In this document: positions 35,484-44,325 of the stretch, one piece after another
How positions within the stretch are numbered: the stretch's first letter is position 1
How the letters are laid out: each line of letters starts with the position of its first letter
Assembly: GCF_001021045.1 (NCBI RefSeq)
Contig: NZ_CP011545.1
Span: forward strand, 806,001 to 870,000
Origin: Corynebacterium testudinoris
GTDB lineage: Bacteria > Actinomycetota > Actinomycetes > Mycobacteriales > Mycobacteriaceae
Length of the DNA stretch: 64,000 bases
Direction of reading: 5' to 3'
The notes under the pieces: generated by a model
The model's input: the letters and a program-made list of their open reading frames with translations, nothing else
Told to the model about the DNA's origin: nothing
Database searches by the model: none
Position numbers and translations under genes: made by a program

Positions 35484-36701
35484 TTAAGCGGAGACTTCCC
35501 TCAGTCGGAGGGACGCAACCACCCCTATCAGGCCAATGACAGCGAGGAAGATGAGTGCCGCCGAGGACCCCGCCAGTGCCACGATTCCCGACAATGCGCC
35601 TACGACCAGGAGGATCACGCCCATGAGTGTGTTGGCCGCCCCCACGTAGCGAGTCCGCTGATCACCCTCTGCCATATCCACGATGTACGTCTTCCGCGCC
35701 ACCCTAATTGCCGTGTGGGTGAGGTTGACCAGGAAGAACCCCACCGGGAAGACCCACGCGTTGACGCCATGGGGCAGCCACTGCGCCGAGGCCACTAGGC
35801 CCAGGACCAGTAGCGAGCCGATGAGTGCCCCATAGGCCATGACATTGCGGGAGGAGGCATCCGACCAGATGCCTGAGATCCGGCCGCCGATCACCGACGC
35901 CAACCCCGAGGCGATGAGGAAAGCGCCCAGGCCGGTGAGGCCATGCCCAATTTCCTGGCTCAACGTGACAATAAACGCCGTCGACAAGGCCGTCACCAGC
36001 AACAACGAGCGGGCGATGACGAAGCGGCGGAAATCGCGATCCTGGGTAAAAAGCAGCCAGGTGTCGGCCCACCACGACGTGGCCAGGCTCTCCGGCTCCG
36101 CGGTGTCCTCCGGCTCCTTGATGGTCTGGAAGACCAACCCCGCCACCACCCACGCCCCCGCAGAAGCAAAGATGAGCGCCGCCAGGATCCACGTCGGAAT
36201 ATCAGAGCCCAGATATTCCAGGAACAGGCCGACGGCCAGAGCCACCGCCCCGCCCACGGCCGTCGCCCGACCCGTGATGAGCCCGCGCCGCCCCTTCGAG
36301 ATCGTCCGCCCCTGGACATCCTTCGAAGCGATGGAACACATGGCGCGAAACACCGCGAGGATGGCGAGGAGCACCGTAACCGCCACACCCAGGGCCGTGC
36401 CCGAAAGAGTCAGCGCTGCGACGCCGATGCCTGCCGCCGCTCCCGCCTGACCCAACGAACCCGCCACCCAGATCCCTTTGCGCGAACGCTGCGTGAGCAC
36501 CCACGGGGTGAAGGCCGCCTGGGGGAGCATGGAACCCGATTCGCGGATGGGCACGAGCAGGGCAATGAAGAACCCCGGCGTGCCGGCTGCCTGCAGGAGC
36601 CACGGCAGGACCGTCTTCGCCGCGACGATCTGATCGCCCACGTTTTGCAGGCCATTCGACCAGATAAATCGGCGGGCATTGTGTTCTTCGAGGTTGTCCA
36701 C
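35484..36701 (-). CDS. Major facilitator superfamily transporter
   Basis: The 405-residue protein has about 11-12 hydrophobic segments. The first half holds FFIALLVPIRESGSMLPQAAFTPWVL and an interhelix segment RSRKGIWVAGSLGQAG; the second begins near residue 205 after a charged loop (EPEDTAEPESLATSWWADTW). No substrate signature is recognised. It is not clearly linked to glmU downstream, and is divergent from the 2-oxoglutarate oxygenase gene. Confidence 0.75.
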   Translation of the reverse strand: MDNLEEHNARRFIWSNGLQNVGDQIVAAKTVLPWLLQAAGTPGFFIALLVPIRESGSMLPQAAFTPWVLTQRSRKGIWVAGSLGQAGAAAGIGVAALTLSGTALGVAVTVLLAILAVFRAMCSIASKDVQGRTISKGRRGLITGRATAVGGAVALAVGLFLEYLGSDIPTWILAALIFASAGAWVVAGLVFQTIKEPEDTAEPESLATSWWADTWLLFTQDRDFRRFVIARSLLLVTALSTAFIVTLSQEIGHGLTGLGAFLIASGLASVIGGRISGIWSDASSRNVMAYGALIGSLLVLGLVASAQWLPHGVNAWVFPVGFFLVNLTHTAIRVARKTYIVDMAEGDQRTRYVGAANTLMGVILLVVGALSGIVALAGSSAALIFLAVIGLIGVVASLRLREVSA

Positions 36702-36813
36702 GGTGCTGGCTCGTCCCTTGTGGTGGTGAATAAAAAAGTCTCAGAAATGGACCGCTTAGTCTAGCCTGTGTTCCCACGGACCCTTTTCGCCTCTACCTAG
36801 GAAAACACAGCCC

Positions 36814-37842
36814 ATGACGCAACCGAAATCCTCCCTGCCCGTTATCTCGCTGTCGACTCTTCTCGGTGACTCTGGAGCTGCTAGTCGGGACCGGGAAATC
36901 GCCCGGCTACGCGAGGTCACCCACGAGATTGGCTTTTTCTACCTCGCCGACCACGGGGTGCCGCCGGAGTTGCAAGACGAGCTGTTCCAGGTAGCCAAGG
37001 AGTTCTTCGCCCTCCCCTTGGCGGCGAAGGAGGAGATCGCCTTTACGGACAATCCCCACTACCGCGGTTATTCCCGGCTAGGGGAGGAACTCACCCAGGG
37101 TAAGACCGATTGGCGTGAGCAGATCGACTACGGGGCCGACCGTCCGGCACTGGTGGACGGGGTGGAGGAGAACCCATGGCGCATCCTCGAGGGGCCTAAC
37201 CCGTGGCCGAGTGCGGTGCCGCGCATGGAGCCGCTGATCAATGAGTGGCAGGACCTATTGTCGGAGGTCGGGCTGGAGCTGCTGCGGGCGTGGGCTGAGT
37301 CGCTGGGCCAGGAGCCCACCTATTTTGATGAGATTTTCCACCATCCTCACCCCATGATGAAGCTCGCCCACTACCCGGCTCCCTCGGATGGGGAGGCGGC
37401 CCAGGGGGTCGGCGCCCACCACGATGCCGGGGTGCTCACCTTGCTGCTGCCGGAGCCCGGATCGGGTGGGCTGCAGGTGCTCAAGGACGGATCGTGGATT
37501 GACGTGGAGGCGATCCCCAATCACTTCGTGGTCAACATCGGCGAGCTCCTCGAGGCCGCCACCGACGGCTACCTCGTTGCCACCCCGCACCGCGTTGTTC
37601 CCTCCGCGCCGGGCACCTCCCGCTATTCCATTCCTTTCTTCCTTACCCCCAACCTGGATGCCCGTTTTCCCCGCGTGGACCTTCCTGCCGAGTTCGCCGC
37701 AGCGGCCAGGGGGTTAGGCAAGGACATGAATGACCAAGAGATTTTCGATATCTCCGGCCTCAACACCCTCAAGTCCCGCCTGCGCGCCCACCCGGAAACC
37801 ACCGCAAAATATCACGCTGAGATCGCTCGAGTCTGGGGTTAG
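36814..37842 (+). CDS. Isopenicillin N synthase-type 2-oxoglutarate/Fe(II) oxygenase
   Basis: The 342-residue protein has the DIOX_N start (PVISLSTLLGD; EIGFFYLADHGVPPELQDELFQ) and the 2OG-FeII domain. The iron triad reads as HHDAGVLTLLL (His-x-Asp) and TPHRVVPSAPGTSRYSIPFFL, where His is the third ligand and Arg binds 2-oxoglutarate. Bacterial relatives act on small metabolites, often of unknown identity. The multicopper oxidase gene begins 10 nt downstream, so they probably share a message. Confidence 0.87.
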   Translation: MTQPKSSLPVISLSTLLGDSGAASRDREIARLREVTHEIGFFYLADHGVPPELQDELFQVAKEFFALPLAAKEEIAFTDNPHYRGYSRLGEELTQGKTDWREQIDYGADRPALVDGVEENPWRILEGPNPWPSAVPRMEPLINEWQDLLSEVGLELLRAWAESLGQEPTYFDEIFHHPHPMMKLAHYPAPSDGEAAQGVGAHHDAGVLTLLLPEPGSGGLQVLKDGSWIDVEAIPNHFVVNIGELLEAATDGYLVATPHRVVPSAPGTSRYSIPFFLTPNLDARFPRVDLPAEFAAAARGLGKDMNDQEIFDISGLNTLKSRLRAHPETTAKYHAEIARVWG

Positions 37843-37852
37843 GCTGGTCGTT

Positions 37853-39376
37853 ATGACCCCGAGCCTGCGCATGTCCCGTCGAGTCTTCTTCCGTGGAACG
37901 GCGGTGCTGCTGGGAATGGCGGCGCTGGCGGCCTGCTCGGGGCCGACCCAGCCCACGCCCCGCGGCTACGACAGCGCCCCTCGGCCCCTGCCGATCCCGC
38001 CTATCGACGAAGGCAGTGTCGACGGTCGCCTGCGAACCTTCACCCTGTCCACGCAGGCCGGCGAATCCGCCATCCTCCCCGACGGCCCCGCCACCCCCAC
38101 CTGGGGTTTCAACGGGCCGCACCTCGGCCCCACCCTCCGCGCCCGCCGGGGTGACGATATCCGCGTCGACATCACCAACGACCTCGACGAGATGACCACC
38201 ATCCACTGGCACGGCATGAAACTCCCCGCCGCCTCCGACGGTGGCCCCCACTCGCCGATCGAACCGGGGGACACTTGGTCACCGGAGTGGACGGTCAACC
38301 AACCGGCCGCGACTTTGTGGTACCACCCGCACCCCCACGAACGCACCGCCCTGCACTGCTACCGCGGGCTCGCCGCGATGTTCATCCTCGACGATGAGGT
38401 GAGCGACTCCCTCGACCTGCCGCGCACCTATGGAGTAGACGACATTCCCGTCGTCATCACCGACGCCAAGTTCCACGACGACGGCCGCCTCGACGAAACC
38501 ATCGACCCCACCTTGGGCCTCACCGGCGACACTCCGCTGGTCAACGGCATCACCAACGCCGCCTTCGCGGCTACCACCCGCCGCGTCCGCCTGCGCATCA
38601 TCAACGGTGCCAGCATGCGCTTCTATCACCTACAGCTTTCCGACGCCCGCCCCTTCCACGTCATCTCCTCCGATTCCGGTCTCCTCCCCGCCCCGGAAGA
38701 AGTCGAATCCGTGCTGCTCAGCCCCGCCGAACGCATCGACATCCTCGTCGACCTCTCCCCAGGTGAGGAGCTCGACCTCGAATCCATTCCCCTCGACGGC
38801 AACTTCGGCATCCCCGAGGGCGACAACTACACCAACTTCGGCTTCCAAGACGGCTTCACCCTCCTCCGCCTCACCGGCCCCGCTGAGGACGCCCCGCCCG
38901 TCGGCGCCCTGCCCACCACTCTCGACCCCGCCGCCGCCGACACCCCCAACACCGCCGGCTCGAAGCGCCGCGACTTCCTCCTCAACACCTTCACCATCAA
39001 CGACCAGCTCATGGACATGAACCGCGTCGACCTCACCATCGACCACCTCGGCCCCGAGGTCTGGTCTGTCACCAACGGCAACTCCGACTGGCCTCACAAC
39101 TTCCACATCCACAACGCCCGGTTCAAGGTCGTGTCCATCGACGGCGCCGACACCGACGCCGTCATGACCAGCGGGTGGAAAGACACCGTCGCCATTCCCC
39201 CGGGAGCCACCGCCGAACTCGCCGTCGAATTCGGCTGGTACCCCGACCCGACGATGCCGTACATGTATCACTGCCACATGCTCCTCCACGAGGACCAGGG
39301 CATGATGGGCCAGTTCGTCATCGTCGAACCCGGTGGGGAAGCGAATATCCAGGCGATGGAGGGCCACGCCCACTAG
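37853..39376 (+). CDS. Multicopper oxidase (CueO/bilirubin-oxidase type), Tat lipoprotein
   Basis: The 507-residue protein has a twin-arginine signal (MSRRVFFRG, Arg9-Arg10) and a lipobox LAAC with Cys28, so it is probably exported folded and lipid-anchored. All copper motifs are present: HWHGMK, WYHPHPHE, HNFHIHNARF and YMYHCHMLLHEDQGMMGQF. The last includes the type 1 Cys and the axial Met. It probably oxidises Cu(I) or phenolic compounds. The start ATG 37853 is 10 nt after the preceding oxygenase stop. Confidence 0.92.
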   Translation: MTPSLRMSRRVFFRGTAVLLGMAALAACSGPTQPTPRGYDSAPRPLPIPPIDEGSVDGRLRTFTLSTQAGESAILPDGPATPTWGFNGPHLGPTLRARRGDDIRVDITNDLDEMTTIHWHGMKLPAASDGGPHSPIEPGDTWSPEWTVNQPAATLWYHPHPHERTALHCYRGLAAMFILDDEVSDSLDLPRTYGVDDIPVVITDAKFHDDGRLDETIDPTLGLTGDTPLVNGITNAAFAATTRRVRLRIINGASMRFYHLQLSDARPFHVISSDSGLLPAPEEVESVLLSPAERIDILVDLSPGEELDLESIPLDGNFGIPEGDNYTNFGFQDGFTLLRLTGPAEDAPPVGALPTTLDPAAADTPNTAGSKRRDFLLNTFTINDQLMDMNRVDLTIDHLGPEVWSVTNGNSDWPHNFHIHNARFKVVSIDGADTDAVMTSGWKDTVAIPPGATAELAVEFGWYPDPTMPYMYHCHMLLHEDQGMMGQFVIVEPGGEANIQAMEGHAH

Positions 39377-39576
39377 GTGATCGCGACCTCCTCCTCCCGA
39401 CATTTAGCCACATCGGCGAGAAGCGACCTGGGCTTTCAGTCCGACTGAGGCCCCGGAAAGCGTTCCGGTCGCGATCAGCCGGTCGCGAGGACGCCACGAC
39501 AATCCCACGACAATCCCACGACAAGCGTGACCATAAGTGGCCTTAACTGACCGCAAGCAACAGTGACGAAAAAACT
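39377..39576. other. Intergenic stretch without recognised genes
   Basis: About 200 bases between the multicopper oxidase and the tRNA-Gln terminator. It holds a possible weak hairpin (GGGC...GGCCC near 39430-39455) and three short tandem copies of CACGACAA near 39495-39525. I see no ORF with a family match. Confidence 0.5.
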
Positions 39577-39617
39577 AACACCCCTGGCAGCGGCGCTAAA
39601 CCGCTGCTCAGGGGTGT
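39577..39617 (-). terminator. Terminator of tRNA-Gln
   Basis: The 17-nt arms (39577-39593 and 39601-39617) pair almost fully (CCGCTGC with GCAGCGG plus ACACCCCTG with CAGGGGTGT; one mismatch each side). On the minus strand the stem is followed by TAGTTTTTTCG, a strong T run. Confidence 0.85.
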
Positions 39618-39627
39618 GACGAAAAGC

Positions 39628-39697
39628 TTCCCCACAAGGACTCGAACCTTGAATGCTGGTACCAAAAACCAGAGTGTTGCCAATTACACCATGGGGA
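39628..39697 (-). tRNA. tRNA-Gln (anticodon TTG)
   Basis: The minus strand folds as a cloverleaf. The acceptor TCCCCAT pairs with GTGGGGA, the anticodon stem CTGGT/ACCAG encloses loop TTTTGGT (anticodon TTG), and the T arm is CAAGG-TTCGAGT-CCTTG. CCA is not encoded. The anticodon reads CAA/CAG glutamine codons. Confidence 0.9.
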
Positions 39698-39775
39698 ATT
39701 GCGATTGTTTCGCAGGACTAGGATACCTGACACCGTTCTGTGAACCGAAACGCCCGGCAGGATAGGGTGTTAGCT

Positions 39776-40408
39776 ATGGTTCGACAGCGTATGACCGGCA
39801 AGGAACGCCGAGAGCAATTGATTTCCATCGGCCGTTCTGTTTTCGCGGAGCGTGGGTTCGAGGGCACGAGCGTGGAGGAGATTGCGCAGCGTGCGGGGGT
39901 GTCGAAGCCGGTTGTCTATGAGCACTTTGGGGGCAAGGAGGGGCTGTATGCGGTCGTGGTCGATCGGGAGATGCTCAGCCTGGAGCGGTTGATTATGCAG
40001 GCGTTGTCGCAGGGGCGTTCGCGGCATCGGATTGAGCAGGCGGTGATTGCGTTGCTTACTTATGTCGAGGAGGAGACGGATGGTTTCCGGATCTTGGTTC
40101 GTGATTCGGTGCCGGGCCAGGATAAGTCTTATTCGACTCTGTTGAATACGGCGGTGGGGCAGGTGTCGCATATTTTGGGTAATTCTTTTGAGCGTCAGGG
40201 TCTTGATCCGGATGCGGCGATTTTGTATGGGCAGGCATTGGTCGGGATGGTGTCGATGACTGCGCAGTGGTGGTTGGATGAGCGGGAGCCGGCGAAGGAG
40301 GTGGTGGCGGCGCACATCGTCAATTTGAGTTGGAATGGTTTGGCGGGAATGGAGCCGCATCCCGTACTCTCCGAGGCGGTTATGCAGGAACTTTCAGGGG
40401 AGAAGTAG
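39776..40408 (+). CDS. TetR family transcriptional regulator
   Basis: About 210 residues from ATG 39776 (MVRQRMTGKERREQLISIG). The HTH is GRSVFAERGFEGTSVEEIAQRAGVSKPVVYEHFGGKEGLYAVVVDREM, typical TetR. The C-terminal part is an uncharacterised helical ligand domain (FRILVRDSVPGQDKSYSTLLNT). The TAG stop shares one base with the GTG start of mfd, so the two genes are likely co-transcribed. What it regulates is not evident. Confidence 0.88.
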   Translation: MVRQRMTGKERREQLISIGRSVFAERGFEGTSVEEIAQRAGVSKPVVYEHFGGKEGLYAVVVDREMLSLERLIMQALSQGRSRHRIEQAVIALLTYVEEETDGFRILVRDSVPGQDKSYSTLLNTAVGQVSHILGNSFERQGLDPDAAILYGQALVGMVSMTAQWWLDEREPAKEVVAAHIVNLSWNGLAGMEPHPVLSEAVMQELSGEK

Positions 40409-43400
40409 TGACGGCAATGTTGGCGGGGCTGCTCAAGGTGGCGGCGACCGATCCGAAGCTTAAGGGCATGCTCGCTCATCGTGGTGAGCCGCAGTTGCAT
40501 CTGCAGGGTATTGATCAGGCGCGGCCGTGGGCGGTGGGGGCGTTGGCGCAGCAGTCGCCGGTCCTCGTTGTCACGGCGACGGGCCGGGAGGCGGAGGATC
40601 TCACGGCGGAGTTGCGGGCGCTGCTCGGTGACAAGGTGGCGTGGTTCCCGTCGTGGGAGACGCTCCCGCATGAGCGGCTCAGCCCGGGCGCCGACACGAT
40701 CGGCCGTCGTGCGCAGGTCTTAGACCAGCTTATCGACGCCCGTGTGTCCGTCGTCGTCACCGCCGCCCGCGGGTTCTGCCAACCCCTCCTGGAGTCGGCG
40801 GAGGGCCGCGAGCCTATTCGGCTCGTCCAGGGCCAGGAGTACGATTTTTCCGCCCTCACCGAGGAGTTGGTGTTCCGCGCCTACCACCACGTGGACATGG
40901 TGGCTCGGCGTGGTGAGTTCGCCACCCGTGGTGGCATTCTAGATATTTTTCCCACGACCGCCGATCACCCGGTCCGCGTCGAGTTCTGGGGCGACGAGGT
41001 CAGCGACATCCGTCTGTTTGCCGTCGCCGATCAGCGCACCATCCCCGATGCCGAGGTCTCCCAGGTGGAGATCTATCCGGCCCGGGAGCTGCCCATCACC
41101 GAGGCCATCGCCAAGCGTGCCGGGGAGCTCGCCCTCGAGCATCCCGGCAACGCCACCTTGGTGGAGTTGTTGACAAAGCTCTCCGACCGCATACCTGCGG
41201 ATGGGATGGAGGCGTTGATCCCCGCGCTCGTCGATAAGCAGATGCGGACCTTGCCGGAGCTCATGCCCGCGGGGACGCACGTGGTGCTTGTGGCGCCGGA
41301 GAAGATCCGGCGGCGCATCGCCGACCTGGAAGCCACCGACGCCGAGTTCCTCGCCGCGGGCTGGGAGGCTGCCGCAATGGGCGCAACCGGCCCGATCGCC
41401 GCCGAGGGCCTCGATTTGTCGGCCTCCTCCTACCGCTCCTTCGAATCGCTCGAGGTCAGCGTCCGCCAGGCGGGCCTGAGCTGGTGGACCTTCTCCCCGC
41501 CCGGCATGTTCGAAGGCGCGGAGGGGGACACCCTGCCACTCGACTTCGAGCCTGGCCCCACCCCGCGTGGCGATGCCGACGGGATCGCCGCCATGATGTC
41601 CCTCCTGCTCGCCCACACCTCCTCCGGGGGACGGGCGGCCTTCATCGCCCCCGCCCAGGGCGCGATCAAACGCATGGTGGATCGCTTCGCCGAGCAGGGC
41701 ATCCCCGCCCGCGTGGCCACACCCGGGTGGGAACCGTCCCCCGGCGAAGTCACCCTCTACCAGGCGTTCAGCCACGCCGGAGTCGTATTCCCCAAGGTGC
41801 GCAAACACCGCGACGCCGAAGCCCTCCCGTTAGTTGTCATCACCGAAACCGACCTCACCGGCAACCGCGTCGGCGACATCGCCGGGGCTAAGCGACGGCC
41901 CGCCAGGCGACGCCACCGCGTCGACCCCCTCGCCCTGAAGACCGGCGATTTCGTCGTGCATGAAACCCACGGCATCGGCCGCTTCCTCAAGATGGCCGAA
42001 CGCAGCATCAACGCCGGCGATGAAAAGAGCCGCCGCGAATACATCGTCCTCGAATACGCCCCCGCCAAGCGCGGCCAGCCCGCCGACCAGCTGTGGGTCC
42101 CCATGGATTCCCTCGACCTACTGTCGAAGTACTCCGGCGGCGAATCCCCGACCCTGTCCAAGATGGGCGGCTCCGATTGGAAGAACACCAAAAAGAAGGC
42201 CCGCGCCGCCGTCCGCGAAATCGCCGGTGAACTCGTCGAGCTCTACGCCAAGCGCCAAGCCGCCCCCGGCCACCCCTTCGCCCCCGATTCTCCCTGGCAG
42301 AAGGAGATGGAAGACAACTTCCCCTTCGTCGAGACCGAAGACCAGATGCTCGCCATCGACGCCGTGAAGACCGACATGGAGGCGACCGTCCCCATGGACC
42401 GCGTCATCGTCGGCGATGTCGGCTACGGCAAGACCGAAGTCGCCGTCCGCGCTGCGTTCAAGGCCGTCCAGGACGGCAAACAGGTCGCCGTCCTCGTGCC
42501 CACGACCCTGCTCGCCCAGCAGCACTTGGCCACCTTCGAGGAGCGGATGCAAGGCTTTCCGATCACCATCCGCGGGCTTTCCCGCTTCACCTCCCGGCAG
42601 GAATCGAAGGAGATCCTCGCTGGCCTGGGCGACGGGTCCGTCGACATCGTCATTGGCACCCACCGCCTCCTGCAGACGGGCGTGCACTGGAAGAACCTCG
42701 GCCTCATCGTCGTTGATGAGGAGCAGCGCTTCGGCGTCGAACACAAAGAACACATCAAGGCGCTGCGCACCAACGTCGATGTCCTTACCATGTCCGCGAC
42801 CCCCATCCCGCGCACCCTGGAAATGTCGATGGCCGGCATCCGCGAAATGACCACCATCCTCACACCCCCCGAGGACCGCCACCCCGTCCTCACCTACGTC
42901 GGCGCCCAAGAAGAAAAACAGATCGCCGCCTCCATCCGCCGCGAACTGCTCCGCGACGGCCAAGTCTTCTTCATCCACAACAAAGTCGCCGACATCGAGA
43001 AGAAGGCCCGCGAACTCCGCGACCTCGTCCCCGAAGCCCGCATCGTCGTCGCCCACGGCCAGATGGGGGAGGAGCAACTCGAATCCACCGTCCAGGGATT
43101 CTGGGACCGCGAATACGACGTCCTCGTCTGCACCACCATCGTCGAAACCGGCCTCGACATCGCGAACGCCAACACCCTCATCGTGGAAAACGCCCATCAC
43201 ATGGGCCTGTCCCAGCTCCACCAGCTGCGCGGCCGCGTCGGCCGATCCCGCGAACGCGGCTACGCCTACTTCCTCTACCCCAAGGGCGCCTCACTCACCG
43301 AAACCTCCTACGACCGGCTGGCCACCATCGCCCAAAACAACGACCTCGGGGCCGGCATGGCCGTCGCCATGAAAGACCTTGAGATGCGCGGCGCCGGCAA

Positions 43401-44049
43401 CGTTCTCGGCGCCCAACAATCCGGCCACATCGCCGGCGTCGGCTTCGACCTCTACGTCCGCCTCGTTGGCGAGGCCGTCGAGGTCTACAAAGCCCTCGCC
43501 CGCGGCGAGATGCCCGACGCCACCGACCAAGGCCCCAAAGAAATCCGCATCGACCTCCCCGTCGACGCCCACATCCCCGAGTCCTACATCAACTCCGAAC
43601 GCCTCCGTCTCGAGGTTTACCGCAAACTCGCCTCCTCCACCGGCGACACCGACCTCCAACTCGTCGTCGAAGAAATGGAAGACCGCTACGGGCCCATCCC
43701 CGAACCCGTCTCCCGCCTCCTCGCCGTCGCCCGCCTGCGCCACCAAGCCCGCCGCGCCGGAGTCGGCGACATCATCGTCCAAGGCACCCGCATCAAGATC
43801 CACCCCGTTGACCTGCCCGACTCCAAACAAGTCCGCCTCAAACGCCTCTTCCCCGGCTCCACCTACCGAGCCGCCGCCAAAGCCATCCAAGTGTCCTTCC
43901 CCAAAACCCGCAGCGGCGCCGGCCAACCCAACCTCCGCGACGTCGACCTCCTCCAATGGGTCGCCGACTTCCTCTCCAAGATGTTCGACCTGCCGGACGT
44001 CTCCGTCAGCGGCAAGCCCGTGGAGTCCACGGTGATGAGCTTCCACTAG
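40408..44049 (+). CDS. mfd: Transcription-repair coupling factor
   Basis: The 1213-residue protein frees stalled RNA polymerase and recruits UvrA. Domains in order: a UvrB-homology region (RGGILDIFPTTADHPVRVEFWGDEV), the RNAP-interaction domain (DFVVHETHGIGRFLKM; REYIVLEYA), the SF2 translocase with Walker A GDVGYGKTEVAVR (about residue 670) and DEEQRF box, the motif IV-VI half (VVETGLDIANANTLIVENA; QLRGRVGRSRERGYAYF) and the C-terminal TRCF domain. The start is GTG 40408 with GGGGAGAAG upstream; ATG 40417 is an alternative. Confidence 0.95.
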   Translation: MTAMLAGLLKVAATDPKLKGMLAHRGEPQLHLQGIDQARPWAVGALAQQSPVLVVTATGREAEDLTAELRALLGDKVAWFPSWETLPHERLSPGADTIGRRAQVLDQLIDARVSVVVTAARGFCQPLLESAEGREPIRLVQGQEYDFSALTEELVFRAYHHVDMVARRGEFATRGGILDIFPTTADHPVRVEFWGDEVSDIRLFAVADQRTIPDAEVSQVEIYPARELPITEAIAKRAGELALEHPGNATLVELLTKLSDRIPADGMEALIPALVDKQMRTLPELMPAGTHVVLVAPEKIRRRIADLEATDAEFLAAGWEAAAMGATGPIAAEGLDLSASSYRSFESLEVSVRQAGLSWWTFSPPGMFEGAEGDTLPLDFEPGPTPRGDADGIAAMMSLLLAHTSSGGRAAFIAPAQGAIKRMVDRFAEQGIPARVATPGWEPSPGEVTLYQAFSHAGVVFPKVRKHRDAEALPLVVITETDLTGNRVGDIAGAKRRPARRRHRVDPLALKTGDFVVHETHGIGRFLKMAERSINAGDEKSRREYIVLEYAPAKRGQPADQLWVPMDSLDLLSKYSGGESPTLSKMGGSDWKNTKKKARAAVREIAGELVELYAKRQAAPGHPFAPDSPWQKEMEDNFPFVETEDQMLAIDAVKTDMEATVPMDRVIVGDVGYGKTEVAVRAAFKAVQDGKQVAVLVPTTLLAQQHLATFEERMQGFPITIRGLSRFTSRQESKEILAGLGDGSVDIVIGTHRLLQTGVHWKNLGLIVVDEEQRFGVEHKEHIKALRTNVDVLTMSATPIPRTLEMSMAGIREMTTILTPPEDRHPVLTYVGAQEEKQIAASIRRELLRDGQVFFIHNKVADIEKKARELRDLVPEARIVVAHGQMGEEQLESTVQGFWDREYDVLVCTTIVETGLDIANANTLIVENAHHMGLSQLHQLRGRVGRSRERGYAYFLYPKGASLTETSYDRLATIAQNNDLGAGMAVAMKDLEMRGAGNVLGAQQSGHIAGVGFDLYVRLVGEAVEVYKALARGEMPDATDQGPKEIRIDLPVDAHIPESYINSERLRLEVYRKLASSTGDTDLQLVVEEMEDRYGPIPEPVSRLLAVARLRHQARRAGVGDIIVQGTRIKIHPVDLPDSKQVRLKRLFPGSTYRAAAKAIQVSFPKTRSGAGQPNLRDVDLLQWVADFLSKMFDLPDVSVSGKPVESTVMSFH

Positions 44050-44098
44050 GTGACAATATTCATACTGTTCGTCGACGGCCTTAGGTGGGGAGTAAAAC

Positions 44099-44117
44099 GA
44101 AGGTATAGCTACCCTGA
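44099..44117. promoter_or_regulatory. DtxR-like iron box candidate upstream of feoA
   Basis: The 19-bp segment GAAGGTATAGCTACCCTGA matches the C. diphtheriae DtxR consensus at roughly 12 of 19 positions, keeps the GGT...ACC arms, and sits 14 bp before feoA. Feo genes are often DtxR-controlled; this site is a weak match. Confidence 0.35.
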
Positions 44118-44130
44118 CTAGAGGATCATC

Positions 44131-44325
44131 ATGGACACCGACATCGTGCTTGGCGACGCCGCCGCCACACCCACCGAACTCCGCCAACGCCTCCACGAGC
44201 TCGGCCTGCGGCCGGGCACGACGATCCGTCTAGGTCAGCCCACCGCAGGCGGTGGGCGCGTGGTGGCGGTGGGCAATGTCCGCTACGCCTTAGACAGGCG
44301 TACCCTCGACGGCCTGCTGTCATGA
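44131..44325 (+). CDS. feoA: Ferrous iron transport protein A
   Basis: The 64-residue SH3-like protein matches the FeoA core: LRQRLHELGLRPGTTIRLGQPTAGGGRVVAVGNVRYALDRR, with the usual basic, beta-rich pattern. FeoA binds FeoB and modulates Fe(II) uptake. The last 4 nt overlap the feoB start (ATGA). Confidence 0.85.
   Translation: MDTDIVLGDAAATPTELRQRLHELGLRPGTTIRLGQPTAGGGRVVAVGNVRYALDRRTLDGLLS

Noticed and set aside
39495..39525. Three short tandem copies of CACGACAA as a possible CRISPR or iteron
   Set aside because: The units are under 12 nt with no spacers and no cas or replication genes nearby. No CRISPR array was seen anywhere in the window.
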